A stretch of DNA of 64,000 nt from Streptomyces sp. NBC_00353 (GCF_036108815.1 NZ_CP107985.1:1612001-1676000); one strand, 5' to 3'. Shown: positions 24,887 to 34,596, counted from the first letter of the stretch. Notes: a model not told the origin generated them from the sequence alone. Program-made: numbers and translations.

Positions 24887-27800
24887 ATGAAATGGATCCG
24901 CCTGACGGGGGCGATATCGGCAGGACTGATGGTGGTCGCCGGAGGGATGCCGGCCGCCGCCACCACGGGGAAGGCAGACACCGAGACCGCCACTCGTCCC
25001 GCCGCCAAGCCTGGGGCTCGCTCCGCGACCGTGCGACTGGTGACCGGCGACCGGGTGACCGTGACGTCGTTGCCCGGTGGACGGCACACCGCGTCGGTGC
25101 AGCCCGGACCCGGGCGCGAGGGTATCCCCTTCCGGACGCTGGAGGGGGACGACAAGGCACTGACCGTGATCCCGTTCGACGCCGAGTCGTTGGTGTCCAC
25201 CGGCACCCTGGACCGCCGCCTCTTCAATGTGACGGCCCTGATCGCCGACGGCTACGACGAGGCCCACGCCTCCACGCTTCCGCTGATCGTCTCCTCGGAG
25301 CCGTCACGGGTCGGGGCCAGGGTCAGCTCGCAGGCGGCGAAGGCCGCCGCGGCCACTGCTGACCGGCTGGTGGCGTTCAAGGCGGCCGCGACGCCCGCCC
25401 GTAGGCTGGAGAGCCTCGACGCGCGGTCGCTGCGGGTCGCCGACGACGACCTCGGCCGCTTCTGGAAGACGCTGAACCCCGGCGGAAAGTCGGACGCCGC
25501 CCGTGCCGCGGTCGCTCCGCGGGTCTCGCTGGACGGCAAGGTCAAGGCCGTGCTGGACCGCAGTACCGCGCAGATCAACGCGCCCGCCGCCTGGAAGGCC
25601 GGCTACGAGGGCCAGGGCGTGAAGGTGGCCGTGCTGGACACGGGCGTCGACGCGAACCACCCCGACCTGGCCGGCCGCGTTGCGGAGGCGAAGGACTTCT
25701 CCGGCAGCCCGAGCACGGACGACCACTTCGGCCACGGCACGCACGTCGCCGCGACCGTCGGCGGCACGGGCGCCGCGTCCTCGGGCACCCGGCGCGGTGT
25801 CGCGCCCCACGCCGACCTGCTGATCGGCAAGGTACTGGGCGACGACGGGTACGGCTCGGAGTCGGGCGTCATCGACGGCATGGAATGGGCGGCCTCCCAG
25901 CACGCCAAGGTCGTCAACATGAGCCTCGGTTCCGATGCCGAGACCGACGGCACCGACCCGATGAGCCAGGCCCTCAACACCCTGACCGCGTCCACCGACA
26001 CGCTCTTCGTCGTCGCGGCGGGCAACGCCGGCCCGGGCCCGTCCACAGTCGGGTCGCCTGGGGCGGCCGACGCCGCGCTGACCGTCGGAGCCGTCGACCG
26101 CGACGACTCCCTCGCCTCGTTCTCCAGCCGCGGCCCGCGCCTGGGCGACGCGGCGGTCAAGCCCGATGTGACCGCCCCCGGCGTCGGCATCGTCGCCGCC
26201 CGCGCGTCCGGCACCACCATGGGCGACCCGGTCGACGCCAACTACACCTCCGCGTCGGGCACTTCGATGGCGACCCCGCATGTCGCCGGTGCCGCCGCGC
26301 TGCTGGCCCAGCAGCACCCCGCCTGGGGCGCCCAGCAGCTCAAGGACGCCCTCATCAGCACCTCCCACACGGTGCCCGGCACCAAGGTGACCGAGCAGGG
26401 CGGCGGCCGCATCGACCTGGCCACGGCCATGGGCCCTGTCACGGCCACCGGCAGCGTCACCCTCGCCCCGCTCCACATCGGCGACAGCGGGAAGCAGCAG
26501 GGAGCCACCGTCCGCTACACCAACACCGGCGACAAGCCGGTGACGCTCTCCCTGGCCGCCACGCTGGCCACCAACACCGGGCGCCCCCTCGCCGGCGGTG
26601 TGGTCACCCTCGGCTCCGACACCGTGCGACTGGCCCCCGGTGCCACGGCCGAAGTACCGCTGCGCACCGACGCGGCGAACGCCGTCCGCGGCAAGTACTA
26701 CGGCTACGTCACCGCCACATCGGCCGACGGCACCGTGCTCACCCACACCACTGTGGCCCTGAACGTGCACGCCCCGGTCCACAAGCTCACCGTGGTCGCC
26801 CGCGACCGCGACGGCAAGGTCATCCCGGGCGCCGCTCCGGTGATCTGGGGCGCCGACGGCTTCGTGAACTACACGAGCACGGAGCCGGCCGTCGCCGAAG
26901 TGGAGGAGGGCACCTACCAGCTCAGCTTCGGCACGCTGGACAGGGCGGCCGACGGCCAGGAGCTGCGCGAGGTGGTCAACCCGGAGGTGAAGGTCACCAA
27001 GGACATGTCGGTGACGCTCAACGCCGCCGACACCACCCCGGTGCAGATCCGCACGCCCCGCCCCGCCGAGCAGCGCGGTGTGGTCAGCTACCAGACGTAC
27101 CGGAAGATCGACGGCAACGGCCTGATCCAGGGCGTGATGTTCTTCGACATCGCCAAGCGGATCTACGTCAGCCCCACCGCCAAGGTCACCGACGGCGACT
27201 TCGAGTTCTCCTCGCGCTGGCAGATGGTGGCCCCGCAGCTGCGGGCGAAGGTCTCCGGTACCTCGCTGAGCTTCAGCCCGTATTACGTGAACGCCTCCCC
27301 GGCCTTCAGCGACAAGGGAGCACGGCTGACCGCCGTGGACGCCGGCAAGGGCACGAGCGCCGAGCTTCGCGCCGCCAACGTACGCGGCAAGCTGGCCGTC
27401 GTCCGCTGGGACTTCTCCGACGACCGGGCGCTCGCGCAGGCAGCGGCGGACGCCGGGGCCAAGGCACTGATGCTGGTCGTGGAGGACGGCTTCTACCCCT
27501 GGACGCGGTGGAGCCCGACCGGTGACCGGATGGCTCTGCCCACCATGCGCGCCGGCACGGCGGAAGGCACCGCGGTGCTCAAGCGCGCCGGCGAGCGGAC
27601 CACGACGGTGGAGTTCTCCGGCACGGTCCGCAGCCCGTACCTGTACGACGTGATGCAGGTGGCCAAGGGCTCCGTCCCCAAGCGGCTGGTGTACACCGTC
27701 TCCGAGCGCGAGAGCGCGGTCGTCCGCAGCACGTACACCCGCACCGGCGCCTCGTCCTGGTCGAGCGAGCAGCGTTTCGGATGGCGGCCGTACCAGGACA

Positions 27801-28720
27801 CCTCGTGGAACCAGTACACGCGCTACGTTCCGGCGGGACAGGAACGCATCGAGTACGTGACCGGCGGTGACACGCTGTGGAAGCACGTCGTGCACCACAA
27901 CGTCATCGACGTCCCCGACTTCCCGCTGGCGGCCGGCATGCACGACGACCCGCGCACCTACCGGCCGGGCCAGCGCACCACGGAGCGTTGGTACGGAGCG
28001 GTGGTCCGCCCGTCGATCCCGCGCGGTGGTCACCTGCCGTCGGTGCGCAACGGCGACACCCTGTCGGTGTACGTGCCGGAGTTCAACGACTCCGGCACCG
28101 GCCACTGGTCGTTCGCGGAGGCCGACCCCTTCGGTGGCGGCGTCGGTACCGGCGTCACGGCGGCCGGGGTGAGCGACACGGCCACGGCGGCGCTGTACCG
28201 GAACGGGAAGCGGATCGCCGAGTCCGACCAGGGCGCGTGGGGCAACTTCGAGGTGCCCGCGGGCAACGCCGAATACCGGATGGACCTGACGACCGCCCGT
28301 ACCTCGGACGACTGGCGCTTCGGCACCGGCACGCGAACGTCGTGGACGTTCCGCTCCGGCACCGCCGCCGACACGGCCCTGCTGCCGATGCTGCAGGTCG
28401 ACTACACCGTGCCGGTCGATGCCCGGAACGCGGTGGACTCGCAGCGCAGGCACACTCTCGGCCTGAACGTCCGGATGCAGGACGGCATGGCGGCGCCGCG
28501 CGGCGTGACGCTGAAGGTCGAGACGTCCTACGACGACGGGCGGACCTGGACCACTGCCACCACGGCCCGCAAGGGCAGCGGCTTCACCTCCGTCGTGGAG
28601 CGACCGGCCCGGATGCACGGCGACGCGTACGTGACGCTGCGCGTGACCGCGAAGGACGCGGCCGGCAACACCGTCCGGCAGACAGTGGACCGCGCGTACC
28701 TGCAGCGCGGCACCGCATGA
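24887..28720 (+). CDS. Large secreted S8 subtilisin-like serine protease
   Basis: About 1277 residues. The signal peptide is MKWIRLTGAISAGLMVVAGG with an Ala-rich cleavage region. A propeptide-like segment of about 200 residues precedes the catalytic domain. The triad is Asp251 in VAVLDTGVDANHPDLAGR, His283 in FGHGTHVAATVGG and Ser460 in SASGTSMATPHVAGAAALLA. A PA-like insert (AAADAGAKALMLVVEDG) and beta-sandwich modules fill the C-terminal 700 residues. No membrane anchor is visible, so the enzyme is probably released. The ATG at 24887 has GAAAGG upstream; the frame continues to 24722 through the transposase fragment's end and was not used. It likely degrades extracellular protein. A strong terminator follows. 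Confidence 0.93.
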   Translation: MKWIRLTGAISAGLMVVAGGMPAAATTGKADTETATRPAAKPGARSATVRLVTGDRVTVTSLPGGRHTASVQPGPGREGIPFRTLEGDDKALTVIPFDAESLVSTGTLDRRLFNVTALIADGYDEAHASTLPLIVSSEPSRVGARVSSQAAKAAAATADRLVAFKAAATPARRLESLDARSLRVADDDLGRFWKTLNPGGKSDAARAAVAPRVSLDGKVKAVLDRSTAQINAPAAWKAGYEGQGVKVAVLDTGVDANHPDLAGRVAEAKDFSGSPSTDDHFGHGTHVAATVGGTGAASSGTRRGVAPHADLLIGKVLGDDGYGSESGVIDGMEWAASQHAKVVNMSLGSDAETDGTDPMSQALNTLTASTDTLFVVAAGNAGPGPSTVGSPGAADAALTVGAVDRDDSLASFSSRGPRLGDAAVKPDVTAPGVGIVAARASGTTMGDPVDANYTSASGTSMATPHVAGAAALLAQQHPAWGAQQLKDALISTSHTVPGTKVTEQGGGRIDLATAMGPVTATGSVTLAPLHIGDSGKQQGATVRYTNTGDKPVTLSLAATLATNTGRPLAGGVVTLGSDTVRLAPGATAEVPLRTDAANAVRGKYYGYVTATSADGTVLTHTTVALNVHAPVHKLTVVARDRDGKVIPGAAPVIWGADGFVNYTSTEPAVAEVEEGTYQLSFGTLDRAADGQELREVVNPEVKVTKDMSVTLNAADTTPVQIRTPRPAEQRGVVSYQTYRKIDGNGLIQGVMFFDIAKRIYVSPTAKVTDGDFEFSSRWQMVAPQLRAKVSGTSLSFSPYYVNASPAFSDKGARLTAVDAGKGTSAELRAANVRGKLAVVRWDFSDDRALAQAAADAGAKALMLVVEDGFYPWTRWSPTGDRMALPTMRAGTAEGTAVLKRAGERTTTVEFSGTVRSPYLYDVMQVAKGSVPKRLVYTVSERESAVVRSTYTRTGASSWSSEQRFGWRPYQDTSWNQYTRYVPAGQERIEYVTGGDTLWKHVVHHNVIDVPDFPLAAGMHDDPRTYRPGQRTTERWYGAVVRPSIPRGGHLPSVRNGDTLSVYVPEFNDSGTGHWSFAEADPFGGGVGTGVTAAGVSDTATAALYRNGKRIAESDQGAWGNFEVPAGNAEYRMDLTTARTSDDWRFGTGTRTSWTFRSGTAADTALLPMLQVDYTVPVDARNAVDSQRRHTLGLNVRMQDGMAAPRGVTLKVETSYDDGRTWTTATTARKGSGFTSVVERPARMHGDAYVTLRVTAKDAAGNTVRQTVDRAYLQRGTA

Positions 28721-28760
28721 GGCGCCCGGAACGGTAGCGCGGACCTACCCGGCTGAATCG

Positions 28761-28798
28761 CGGCGGGTGCCAGGGGGTGTGAGCCCTGGCACCCGCCG
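28761..28798 (+). terminator. Hairpin terminator after the subtilase gene
   Basis: CGGCGGGTGCCAGGG (28761-28775) pairs perfectly with CCCTGGCACCCGCCG (28784-28798) around an eight-base loop, 40 bases after the subtilase stop. Confidence 0.88.
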
Positions 28799-28882
28799 TG
28801 CCATGTCCAGGCCCCGGCCACACTTCGCGACGATGCCGGTCCGACCGGCGGGGACAGGCTTCGCGCCGATATTCTGCGCGAC

Positions 28883-29692
28883 GTGATCAACTCATATGCG
28901 GACCTTGACGATGCCGGTGTTGCGATAGCTGCGGCACGTGCCGGCGCGGACGTGGTGCACACCATGTACGGCCGACGGCTCACCCGCATCGACAAGGGCG
29001 CCGGGGACTTCGCCACCGCCGCCGATGTGGAGGCCGAGAAGGCGATTCTCGACGTCATCCGTGCCGCCCGGCCGGATGATGCGGTGCTCGGCGAGGAGGG
29101 CGGCCGGCAGGGTGTTGCCGACGCGGTGCGCCAGTGGTTGGTGGATCCCTTGTGCGGCACGCTGAACTACGCCGCCGGCAACATGCTGGTGGCCGTCAAC
29201 GTGGCGCTGCGCGACGGGGCGGCGGCGGTGGCCGACCCGTTCAGCGGCGAGGTCTTCTTCACCGACGGCGAGACCGCCCGGGTGCGGCAGAACGGGGCAG
29301 ATGCGCAGCTGGCGCCCACGCCCGCGACCCAACTGGTGGACGTCAACCTGGATCCGCCGTTCCCGGGGGCGCCGGGGTTCCGGGCCGTGGACTTGCTGGC
29401 CCACCCCGGGTTCGTCGAGCGGTTCCGGCCGCGGGTGGTGTCCACGACGCTGGCGTTGGCCTGGGTCGCCGCCGGCAAGCGCGCCGCGTATGTCACCGAT
29501 GGCGGCGACCTGTCCGGGAGCGTGCATTTCGCCGCGGGCATCGCTGTGTGCCGGGCCGCCGGCTGCGTCGTCACCGGGATCGACGGCGCCCCGATCGGGC
29601 AGGCGGGCCGCGGGCTCGTCGCGGCAGCCGACGCCGAGACGCACGGGCTGCTGATGTCGATGATCCTTGGCCGAAGTCGGAACCGCCACTGA
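28883..29692 (+). CDS. Inositol monophosphatase family protein with altered metal motif
   Basis: 269 residues. AVLGEEGG corresponds to the first metal-binding Glu motif of IMPase/FIG-superfamily phosphatases, and WLVDPLCGTLNYAAGN to the DPxDGTxN motif. The second Asp of that motif is Cys here, so the metal site may be incomplete. The C-terminal half has HFAAGIAVCRAAGCVVTGID where the family expects WDxAAG, also changed. The protein may bind phosphorylated sugars or nucleotides with reduced or different catalysis. The start is the GTG at 28883. It lies downstream of a terminator and is probably transcribed alone. Confidence 0.82.
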   Translation: MINSYADLDDAGVAIAAARAGADVVHTMYGRRLTRIDKGAGDFATAADVEAEKAILDVIRAARPDDAVLGEEGGRQGVADAVRQWLVDPLCGTLNYAAGNMLVAVNVALRDGAAAVADPFSGEVFFTDGETARVRQNGADAQLAPTPATQLVDVNLDPPFPGAPGFRAVDLLAHPGFVERFRPRVVSTTLALAWVAAGKRAAYVTDGGDLSGSVHFAAGIAVCRAAGCVVTGIDGAPIGQAGRGLVAAADAETHGLLMSMILGRSRNRH

Positions 29693-29795
29693 CCTCGTCA
29701 CAGGTGCGGCCGGAGTTGCAGCAGAACCGGAGAGGCCACCACCGAACCCGCGATTGCCCCGTCACCACCACGGGCGACAGGGCATCGTCATGCCG

Positions 29796-30413
29796 TCAGT
29801 TCGTCGGGTAACGCGTCACCTTCGACACCTTGCAGCTGACCTTGCCCGGCACCTTCACGAGGCCCTGCGCCTTCTCCTTGGCCTTCTGCCCCACAGCGAG
29901 GCTGTCGGTTGCGGCCAAGCCCTCGCCGAGACGTGTACCGGAACCGTCCACGAACTCCACGTTGACGACATAGGTCGCCTTCGAGTCGCCGTGGTTCACG
30001 ATCTCCACATCAGCGGCCGGCCACGTCGTCAGCGAATCCACCACGCACTTGGTGAGCTTCACATCCGCCTCGGGGCTCCCTTCCTCGACGGCTGGCTCCT
30101 CGGAGGGTGCGTCCTTCCCAGGTGCCTTGTCCTGCGGCGCCTCGGTCGTCGGCAGCGTCCGCGGCTTCGGTGCTTGGCTCACCGTGACTGCCACCAGCGC
30201 ACCACAGCCGCCGAGCAGCACCAGCCCACCGAGCACCGACAGTGTCACGATCAGCCCGGTATTCGACTTCCTGGGCGGCGGCGCGCCCCACCCCGCGCCC
30301 TGCTGGGGCCACTGCTGATACGGCGGCGGAGGCTGCTGCCCCCACTGGGGCGGCTGCTGGGGCGGCCGGCCGGGTTGCGGGCCGGGCTGCTGAGGCGGGT
30401 AGCCGTACGACAT
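29796..30413 (-). CDS. Proline/glutamine-rich membrane-anchored protein with extracellular domain
   Basis: 205 residues. The first 45 are a low-complexity Pro/Gln/Gly tail (MSYGYPPQQPGPQPGRPPQQ). One membrane helix follows (TGLIVTLSVLGGLVLLGGCG), then an acidic linker and a C-terminal domain of about 90 residues with ADVEIVNHGDSKATYVVNVE and two cysteines (KCVVD, VSCKV). That domain resembles the FxLYD/DUF4352 type of actinobacterial surface proteins. GGGGGA precedes the ATG. The N-terminal tail should be cytoplasmic and the domain outside. No function can be given. Confidence 0.82.
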   Translation of the reverse strand: MSYGYPPQQPGPQPGRPPQQPPQWGQQPPPPYQQWPQQGAGWGAPPPRKSNTGLIVTLSVLGGLVLLGGCGALVAVTVSQAPKPRTLPTTEAPQDKAPGKDAPSEEPAVEEGSPEADVKLTKCVVDSLTTWPAADVEIVNHGDSKATYVVNVEFVDGSGTRLGEGLAATDSLAVGQKAKEKAQGLVKVPGKVSCKVSKVTRYPTN

Positions 30414-31195
30414 GTGATCCCCCCATGGGATGTGCGTGGTCCTGAGGCCACTCACGCTATGCCTGTCCGGAATGTTCTGGCCGGCTCGTATCGGATTCGT
30501 AACAGGCCTGCTCGACGGCGCCTTGGACGCGGTCGTGGGGGTGAAGGAGGCCTGGCCCGCGCGAGCGCCCCTCACACCGGCTACCAGGGCGATCGGCTGG
30601 ACGCCGATGCGGCGCCCCTGCTCGTCGAGCAGCAGGTGACCCATGCGTTTGGCCGTGTGCAGGCCCACGATGCGGTCGGTCACCGTGAGGGTGGGCAGGC
30701 GGGCACACAGGGCGGTCTCGCGCCCTGGATGTCACCGAGGTCGCAGCTCATCCCCACGATCCCCCCCACGATCGGCTACGACGCAGCCGGCGCCAAGCAG
30801 CACACCCCCGAATTCACCGCGTACGGCAAGAGCCCGGGAGCCGACCGGGCGGTGCTCGACGGGGCGACCGCGCTCGCCCTGACCGGTGCCGGTCTGGCGA
30901 CGTCACAGGCCCAGCGAGACCGGCTGCTCGACGGGGTGAGGCGGCGGCCGGCGGGACGAACAGCTTCCCACCGACACGAGCAGATCGCCTTGCCCCAGGA
31001 GAGTGAGGCGCAGGTCCAGGATGGAATCGAGGACCGCATTGCGGCGCCGGACACCTCCGTACTCCCTCGGCCCCGTCGGCCTGGACGCTCGGCGGTCCGG
31101 TACCACTGTTCCTGTTTTTCAGCGGCGTGGATCATCCAGCCGGTTTCCCGTGGCAGGCCTCCTCGCCTGCGGCGAAAATGGTGGTCGGAAGGCAA
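30414..31195. other. Intergenic region of about 780 bases without a clear gene
   Basis: Open frames run through on both strands. A plus-frame segment at about 30720-30950 containing GYDAAGAKQHTPEFTAYGKS looks more protein-like than its surroundings and may be a gene remnant, but it matches no family I recognise. The right end holds GGAAGG and AGGAGG stretches near the start of the fusion gene. Confidence 0.4.
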
Positions 31196-33874
31196 ATGAG
31201 GAGGTTGGCATCCGGTGTGAAGCTCTCCCGTAGCCCCGGCGCGTCCGACGCGCCGCTCGCACTCGGCTCAGGCGCGGGTAAGAAAGGGCTCAAATCCGGT
31301 GCTCTGGGACTGTTCTCCTCCGTTGCCATCGGCTTGGCGTCGACCGCACCGGCGTACAGCCTCGCGGCCACGCTGGGCCTCATCGTGGCGGGGGTCGGCC
31401 TGCAGGCGCCGATCGTCACGATGCTGGCCTTCGTCCCGATGCTGCTGATCGCGTATGCCTACAAGGAACTCAACGCGAGCAACGCCGACTGCGGGACCAC
31501 CTTCACCTGGGCGACCCGTGCCTTCGGCCCACGCACCGGCTGGATGGGCGGCTGGGGCATCATCGTCGCCGACATCATCGTCATGGCGAACCTCGCCGAG
31601 ATCGCCGGCATCTACAGCTTCCGGCTCCTGGGCTACGACTCCCTCACGGAAAACAGGGTGTGGACCACCCTCGCAGGTGTCGTCTGGATCATCGTCATGA
31701 CCGCGATCTGTTACATCGGCATCGAGATCTCGGCTGCCGTCCAGCGCTGGCTCCTGTGCATCGAGGTGGCCGTACTGTTGCTGTTCGCCGTCACCGCGCT
31801 GGTCAAGGTCTACACCGGCAGCCCCGAGATGGCGATCCACGTCTCCGCCTCCTGGTTCAACCCCCTCCACGTGCCATCGGCCGAAGCGCTGACCGCGGGG
31901 ATCCTCGCCGCCGTCTTCATCTACTGGGGCTGGGACACCGCCGTCACGGTCAACGAGGAGACCGTGGACAGCACGCGCATCCCCGGACGCGCCGCGGTCA
32001 TCTCCGTTGTACTGCTGCTGGTCATCTACGCCCTGGTCGCCACCTCGGCGCAGGCCTTCGCCGGAGTCGGCTCCGCCGGGATCGGGCTCGGCAACAGGGA
32101 CAACGCGGGCGACGTGCTCTCGGGTCTGGGCAACGCCGTCTTCGGCAGCCACGGGGCGGGACCCGTCTTCTCCAAGCTGCTGATCCTCATGGTGCTGACC
32201 TCCGCGGTGGCCTCCGCCCAGACCACCATCCTCCCGATGGCCCGGACCGTCTTCTCCATGGCCGCGCACAAGGCCGTCCCCTCCCGATTCGCCCGACTGC
32301 ACCGCAGATTCCTCACCCCGACCTGGTCGACCGTCTCCTTGGGCCTGGCCTCCGTCGGCTTCCTCGTCCTCCTGACGGCGATCAGCGACAACGTCCTGGC
32401 CGACTCCATCGAGTCGGTCGGGCTCGCCATCGCGTTCTACTACGGCCTCACCGGCTTCGCCTGTGTCTGGTACTTCCGCAGGGTGCTCACCCGCAGCCGC
32501 AGGGACTTCCTGTTCAAGGGCCTGCTGCCGGGTCTGGGCGCGCTGACGATGCTCTTTCTCTTCTGTTACGCCGCCTTCGACGTCTACGCCGACCCCAGCT
32601 TCGGTGCAACCTCCATCGACCTGCCGTTCATCGGACGGACGGGCGGGGTGACCGTGGTGGGCCTCGGAGCCCTGCTGCTCGGCGTCGTGCTGATGCTGGT
32701 CGTCACGCGCGAGCACGCCGCGGCCCTCAGGCTTCAACGCAGCCTGCTTCCGCACCGGCTGCCGCAGCCGACCGCTGTCGAGATGGCGAGCCGGTATGTG
32801 CCCTCCGACAGCCGGTCCGGGGTGGGCGGTGACTGGTTCGACGTCATCCCACTGTCGGGAACGCGTGTCGGCCTGGTCGTCGGGGAGGTGATCGGCCACG
32901 GACTGCTCGCCGCCGCCACCATGGGGCGCCTGCGCACCGGCGTACGCGTCCTCGCCCGCCTGGACCTCGACCCGGACGAGCTCCTCTCGCGCCTGGACGA
33001 CCTGGTCGGGCAGACCGCCAAGGAGCGGGCGGCCGTTCATGGTGCAGACGGCGCGGGGCCCCGGAAGGACGACGCCCTGGGGGTGACCTGCCTGTACGCG
33101 GTGTACGACCCGGTGTCGGGACAGTGCAGCATGGCGCGTGCCGGCGAATCGATGGCTGCGGTCGTCCTGCCGGACAGCGGCGTCGCGACCTACCCGGAAC
33201 TCCCGCCGGGCCCTCCGCTGGGACTGGGTGGTCTGCCCTACGAGACCATGGGATTCCAGCTGCCGCAGGGCAGCCTCGTCGCCCTCTTCACCGACGGCCT
33301 CATCCAGGCGGCCGTCGACGACATCGACGTCGGACTCGGTCTGCTCGCCAAAGCCCTCGCCCAGTCCCGGCGTCCCTTGGACGAACTCTGTGACCGCGCA
33401 GTCGCGACCCTGATTCCAGGGCCGGCGAACGACGACGCGGTGCTGCTCCTCGTACGCACACGGATGCTCGACGAACACCATGTGGCTACGTGGGAGCTGA
33501 CCGCGGAGCCGGCGATGGTCGGCAAAGCCCGCGCCGTGACCACGGGGCAACTCGGAGCGTGGGGGCTGGACGAGCTGTCGTGCTCCACGGAACTCATCGT
33601 CAGTGAGCTGGTCACCAACGCCATCCGCTACGCCGCAGGTCCGATCCACGTCCGACTCATCCGCGACGAAACCCTGATCTGCGAGGTTGCCGACACCGGG
33701 CACACCTCACCCCATCTGCGTCATGCCGCCGCTGACGACGAGAGCGGCCGCGGCCTGTTCATCGTCTCCCAGATGGCGCAGCAATGGGGCACGCGCTACA
33801 CGCCCACCGGTAAGACCATTTGGGTGGAGCAGGCCCTGCCGGCGGCCCGTTCCGTCGGTGAAACGCCCTCCTAG
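31196..33874 (+). CDS. Amino-acid permease fused to SpoIIE/RsbU phosphatase and RsbW-like ATPase
   Basis: About 892 residues in one uninterrupted frame. Residues 30-505 are an APC-superfamily permease with about 12 membrane segments: GLFSSVAIGLASTAPAYSLA, FTWATRAFGPRTGWMGGWGI and FIYWGWDTAVTVNEET. Directly after the last helix comes a PP2C/SpoIIE domain (510-745): LQRSLLPHRLP, VGGDWFDVIPL, VVGEVIGHGLLAAA, LFTDGLIQA and NDDAVLLLV. One metal motif reads GEV (Glu564) instead of GDV. Residues 765-885 are an RsbW-type ATPase: N-box ELIVSELVTNAIRYA, VADTGH and GRGLFIVSQMAQQWG. Both cytoplasmic domains thus hang from a transporter, which could signal substrate transport to a sigma-factor partner switch. 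The ATG at 31196 is uncertain; GTG 31217 with AGGAGG upstream is an alternative. No anti-sigma target is adjacent. Confidence 0.9.
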   Translation: MRRLASGVKLSRSPGASDAPLALGSGAGKKGLKSGALGLFSSVAIGLASTAPAYSLAATLGLIVAGVGLQAPIVTMLAFVPMLLIAYAYKELNASNADCGTTFTWATRAFGPRTGWMGGWGIIVADIIVMANLAEIAGIYSFRLLGYDSLTENRVWTTLAGVVWIIVMTAICYIGIEISAAVQRWLLCIEVAVLLLFAVTALVKVYTGSPEMAIHVSASWFNPLHVPSAEALTAGILAAVFIYWGWDTAVTVNEETVDSTRIPGRAAVISVVLLLVIYALVATSAQAFAGVGSAGIGLGNRDNAGDVLSGLGNAVFGSHGAGPVFSKLLILMVLTSAVASAQTTILPMARTVFSMAAHKAVPSRFARLHRRFLTPTWSTVSLGLASVGFLVLLTAISDNVLADSIESVGLAIAFYYGLTGFACVWYFRRVLTRSRRDFLFKGLLPGLGALTMLFLFCYAAFDVYADPSFGATSIDLPFIGRTGGVTVVGLGALLLGVVLMLVVTREHAAALRLQRSLLPHRLPQPTAVEMASRYVPSDSRSGVGGDWFDVIPLSGTRVGLVVGEVIGHGLLAAATMGRLRTGVRVLARLDLDPDELLSRLDDLVGQTAKERAAVHGADGAGPRKDDALGVTCLYAVYDPVSGQCSMARAGESMAAVVLPDSGVATYPELPPGPPLGLGGLPYETMGFQLPQGSLVALFTDGLIQAAVDDIDVGLGLLAKALAQSRRPLDELCDRAVATLIPGPANDDAVLLLVRTRMLDEHHVATWELTAEPAMVGKARAVTTGQLGAWGLDELSCSTELIVSELVTNAIRYAAGPIHVRLIRDETLICEVADTGHTSPHLRHAAADDESGRGLFIVSQMAQQWGTRYTPTGKTIWVEQALPAARSVGETPS

Positions 33875-33973
33875 CTTCATCTTCCGAGGTCTCTGCCCGA
33901 TCTGATCGTTGTCACCCGGGAGAGATGACCAGTACGTTCGACTCTCCAAAGGTTGGGGCGTCGGGGGCGTCTG

Positions 33974-34450
33974 GTGCTGGACACACTGGTGACGACGGCC
34001 ACGGGGGCTCTTGCGGCCACGGTGGGAGTTCTGGTCGGCGGTATCGTCACGCGTCGCGCCCAGGATCGTCAGTAGCTACGTGACCAGCAGCTTGTCGCCT
34101 ATCAGGAGCTGTTCAGTCACTACGCCAAGTTCACGATGGAACTCAGGCGGGCGCACAGCGACCGACGGGGCTGGGATTACGACTGGGGCGAGTGGAGCGC
34201 GGCTTTGATGCGCGTAAGCCTGGTCGCCCCGCCGGAAGTGGCGACCGAGATCGACGATTTCGGCCGCGCCATCAACTCCTTCCTGGACCGAGTGGCTCGG
34301 GGGCGCCACCCTCTGAGTGACCCGGTGAGTCCGGAGGAGTTCGAGCAGGCCAGGCAGGCACCTGCCGAGGCCCAGGTGAGGCTGGTGAACGCCATACGAA
34401 GGTCACTGAGTAACGATCAAGAAGGACTGCCTTTCGGAATCGGTGGGTAA
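33974..34450 (+). pseudogene. Small membrane-anchored protein gene interrupted by an in-frame TAG
   Basis: Reading from the GTG at 33974, the frame encodes LVTTATGALAATVGVLVGGI (a membrane helix), then TRRAQDRQ. A TAG at 34073 follows, then the same frame continues LRDQQLVAYQELFSHYAKFT for 125 codons to a TAA at 34448. The helix-to-coiled-coil transition across the stop is smooth (RRAQDRQ-stop-LRDQQ), as in actinobacterial proteins of a short anchor plus helical domain. So one nonsense mutation appears to have split a gene of about 158 codons. A 104-residue product could start at the ATG at 34136. Function unknown. Confidence 0.6.
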
Positions 34451-34596
34451 GGCGTCGGCGCTCGGACTGCCGATGAGCGTGCTCCGACTTCGACGGACTC
34501 TGCTCCTTGCCTCACCCTTGCACCGGATCAGCGCTTCGGCCCGGGAAGCAGCCGTGTCTCCGCCGGCAGGACGCCCCGTTGCGGCAACCTGGGCGC

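Noticed and set aside
25304..28618. 1104-codon minus-strand open frame opposite the subtilase
   Set aside because: High third-position GC keeps the antisense frame open; the subtilase triad and signal peptide show the real strand.
30414..30683. Minus-strand N-terminal extension of the proline-rich protein, starting MTDRIVGLHTAKRMGHLL
   Set aside because: The Pro/Gln-rich start at 30413 has a good ribosome site and the extension has no clear domain.
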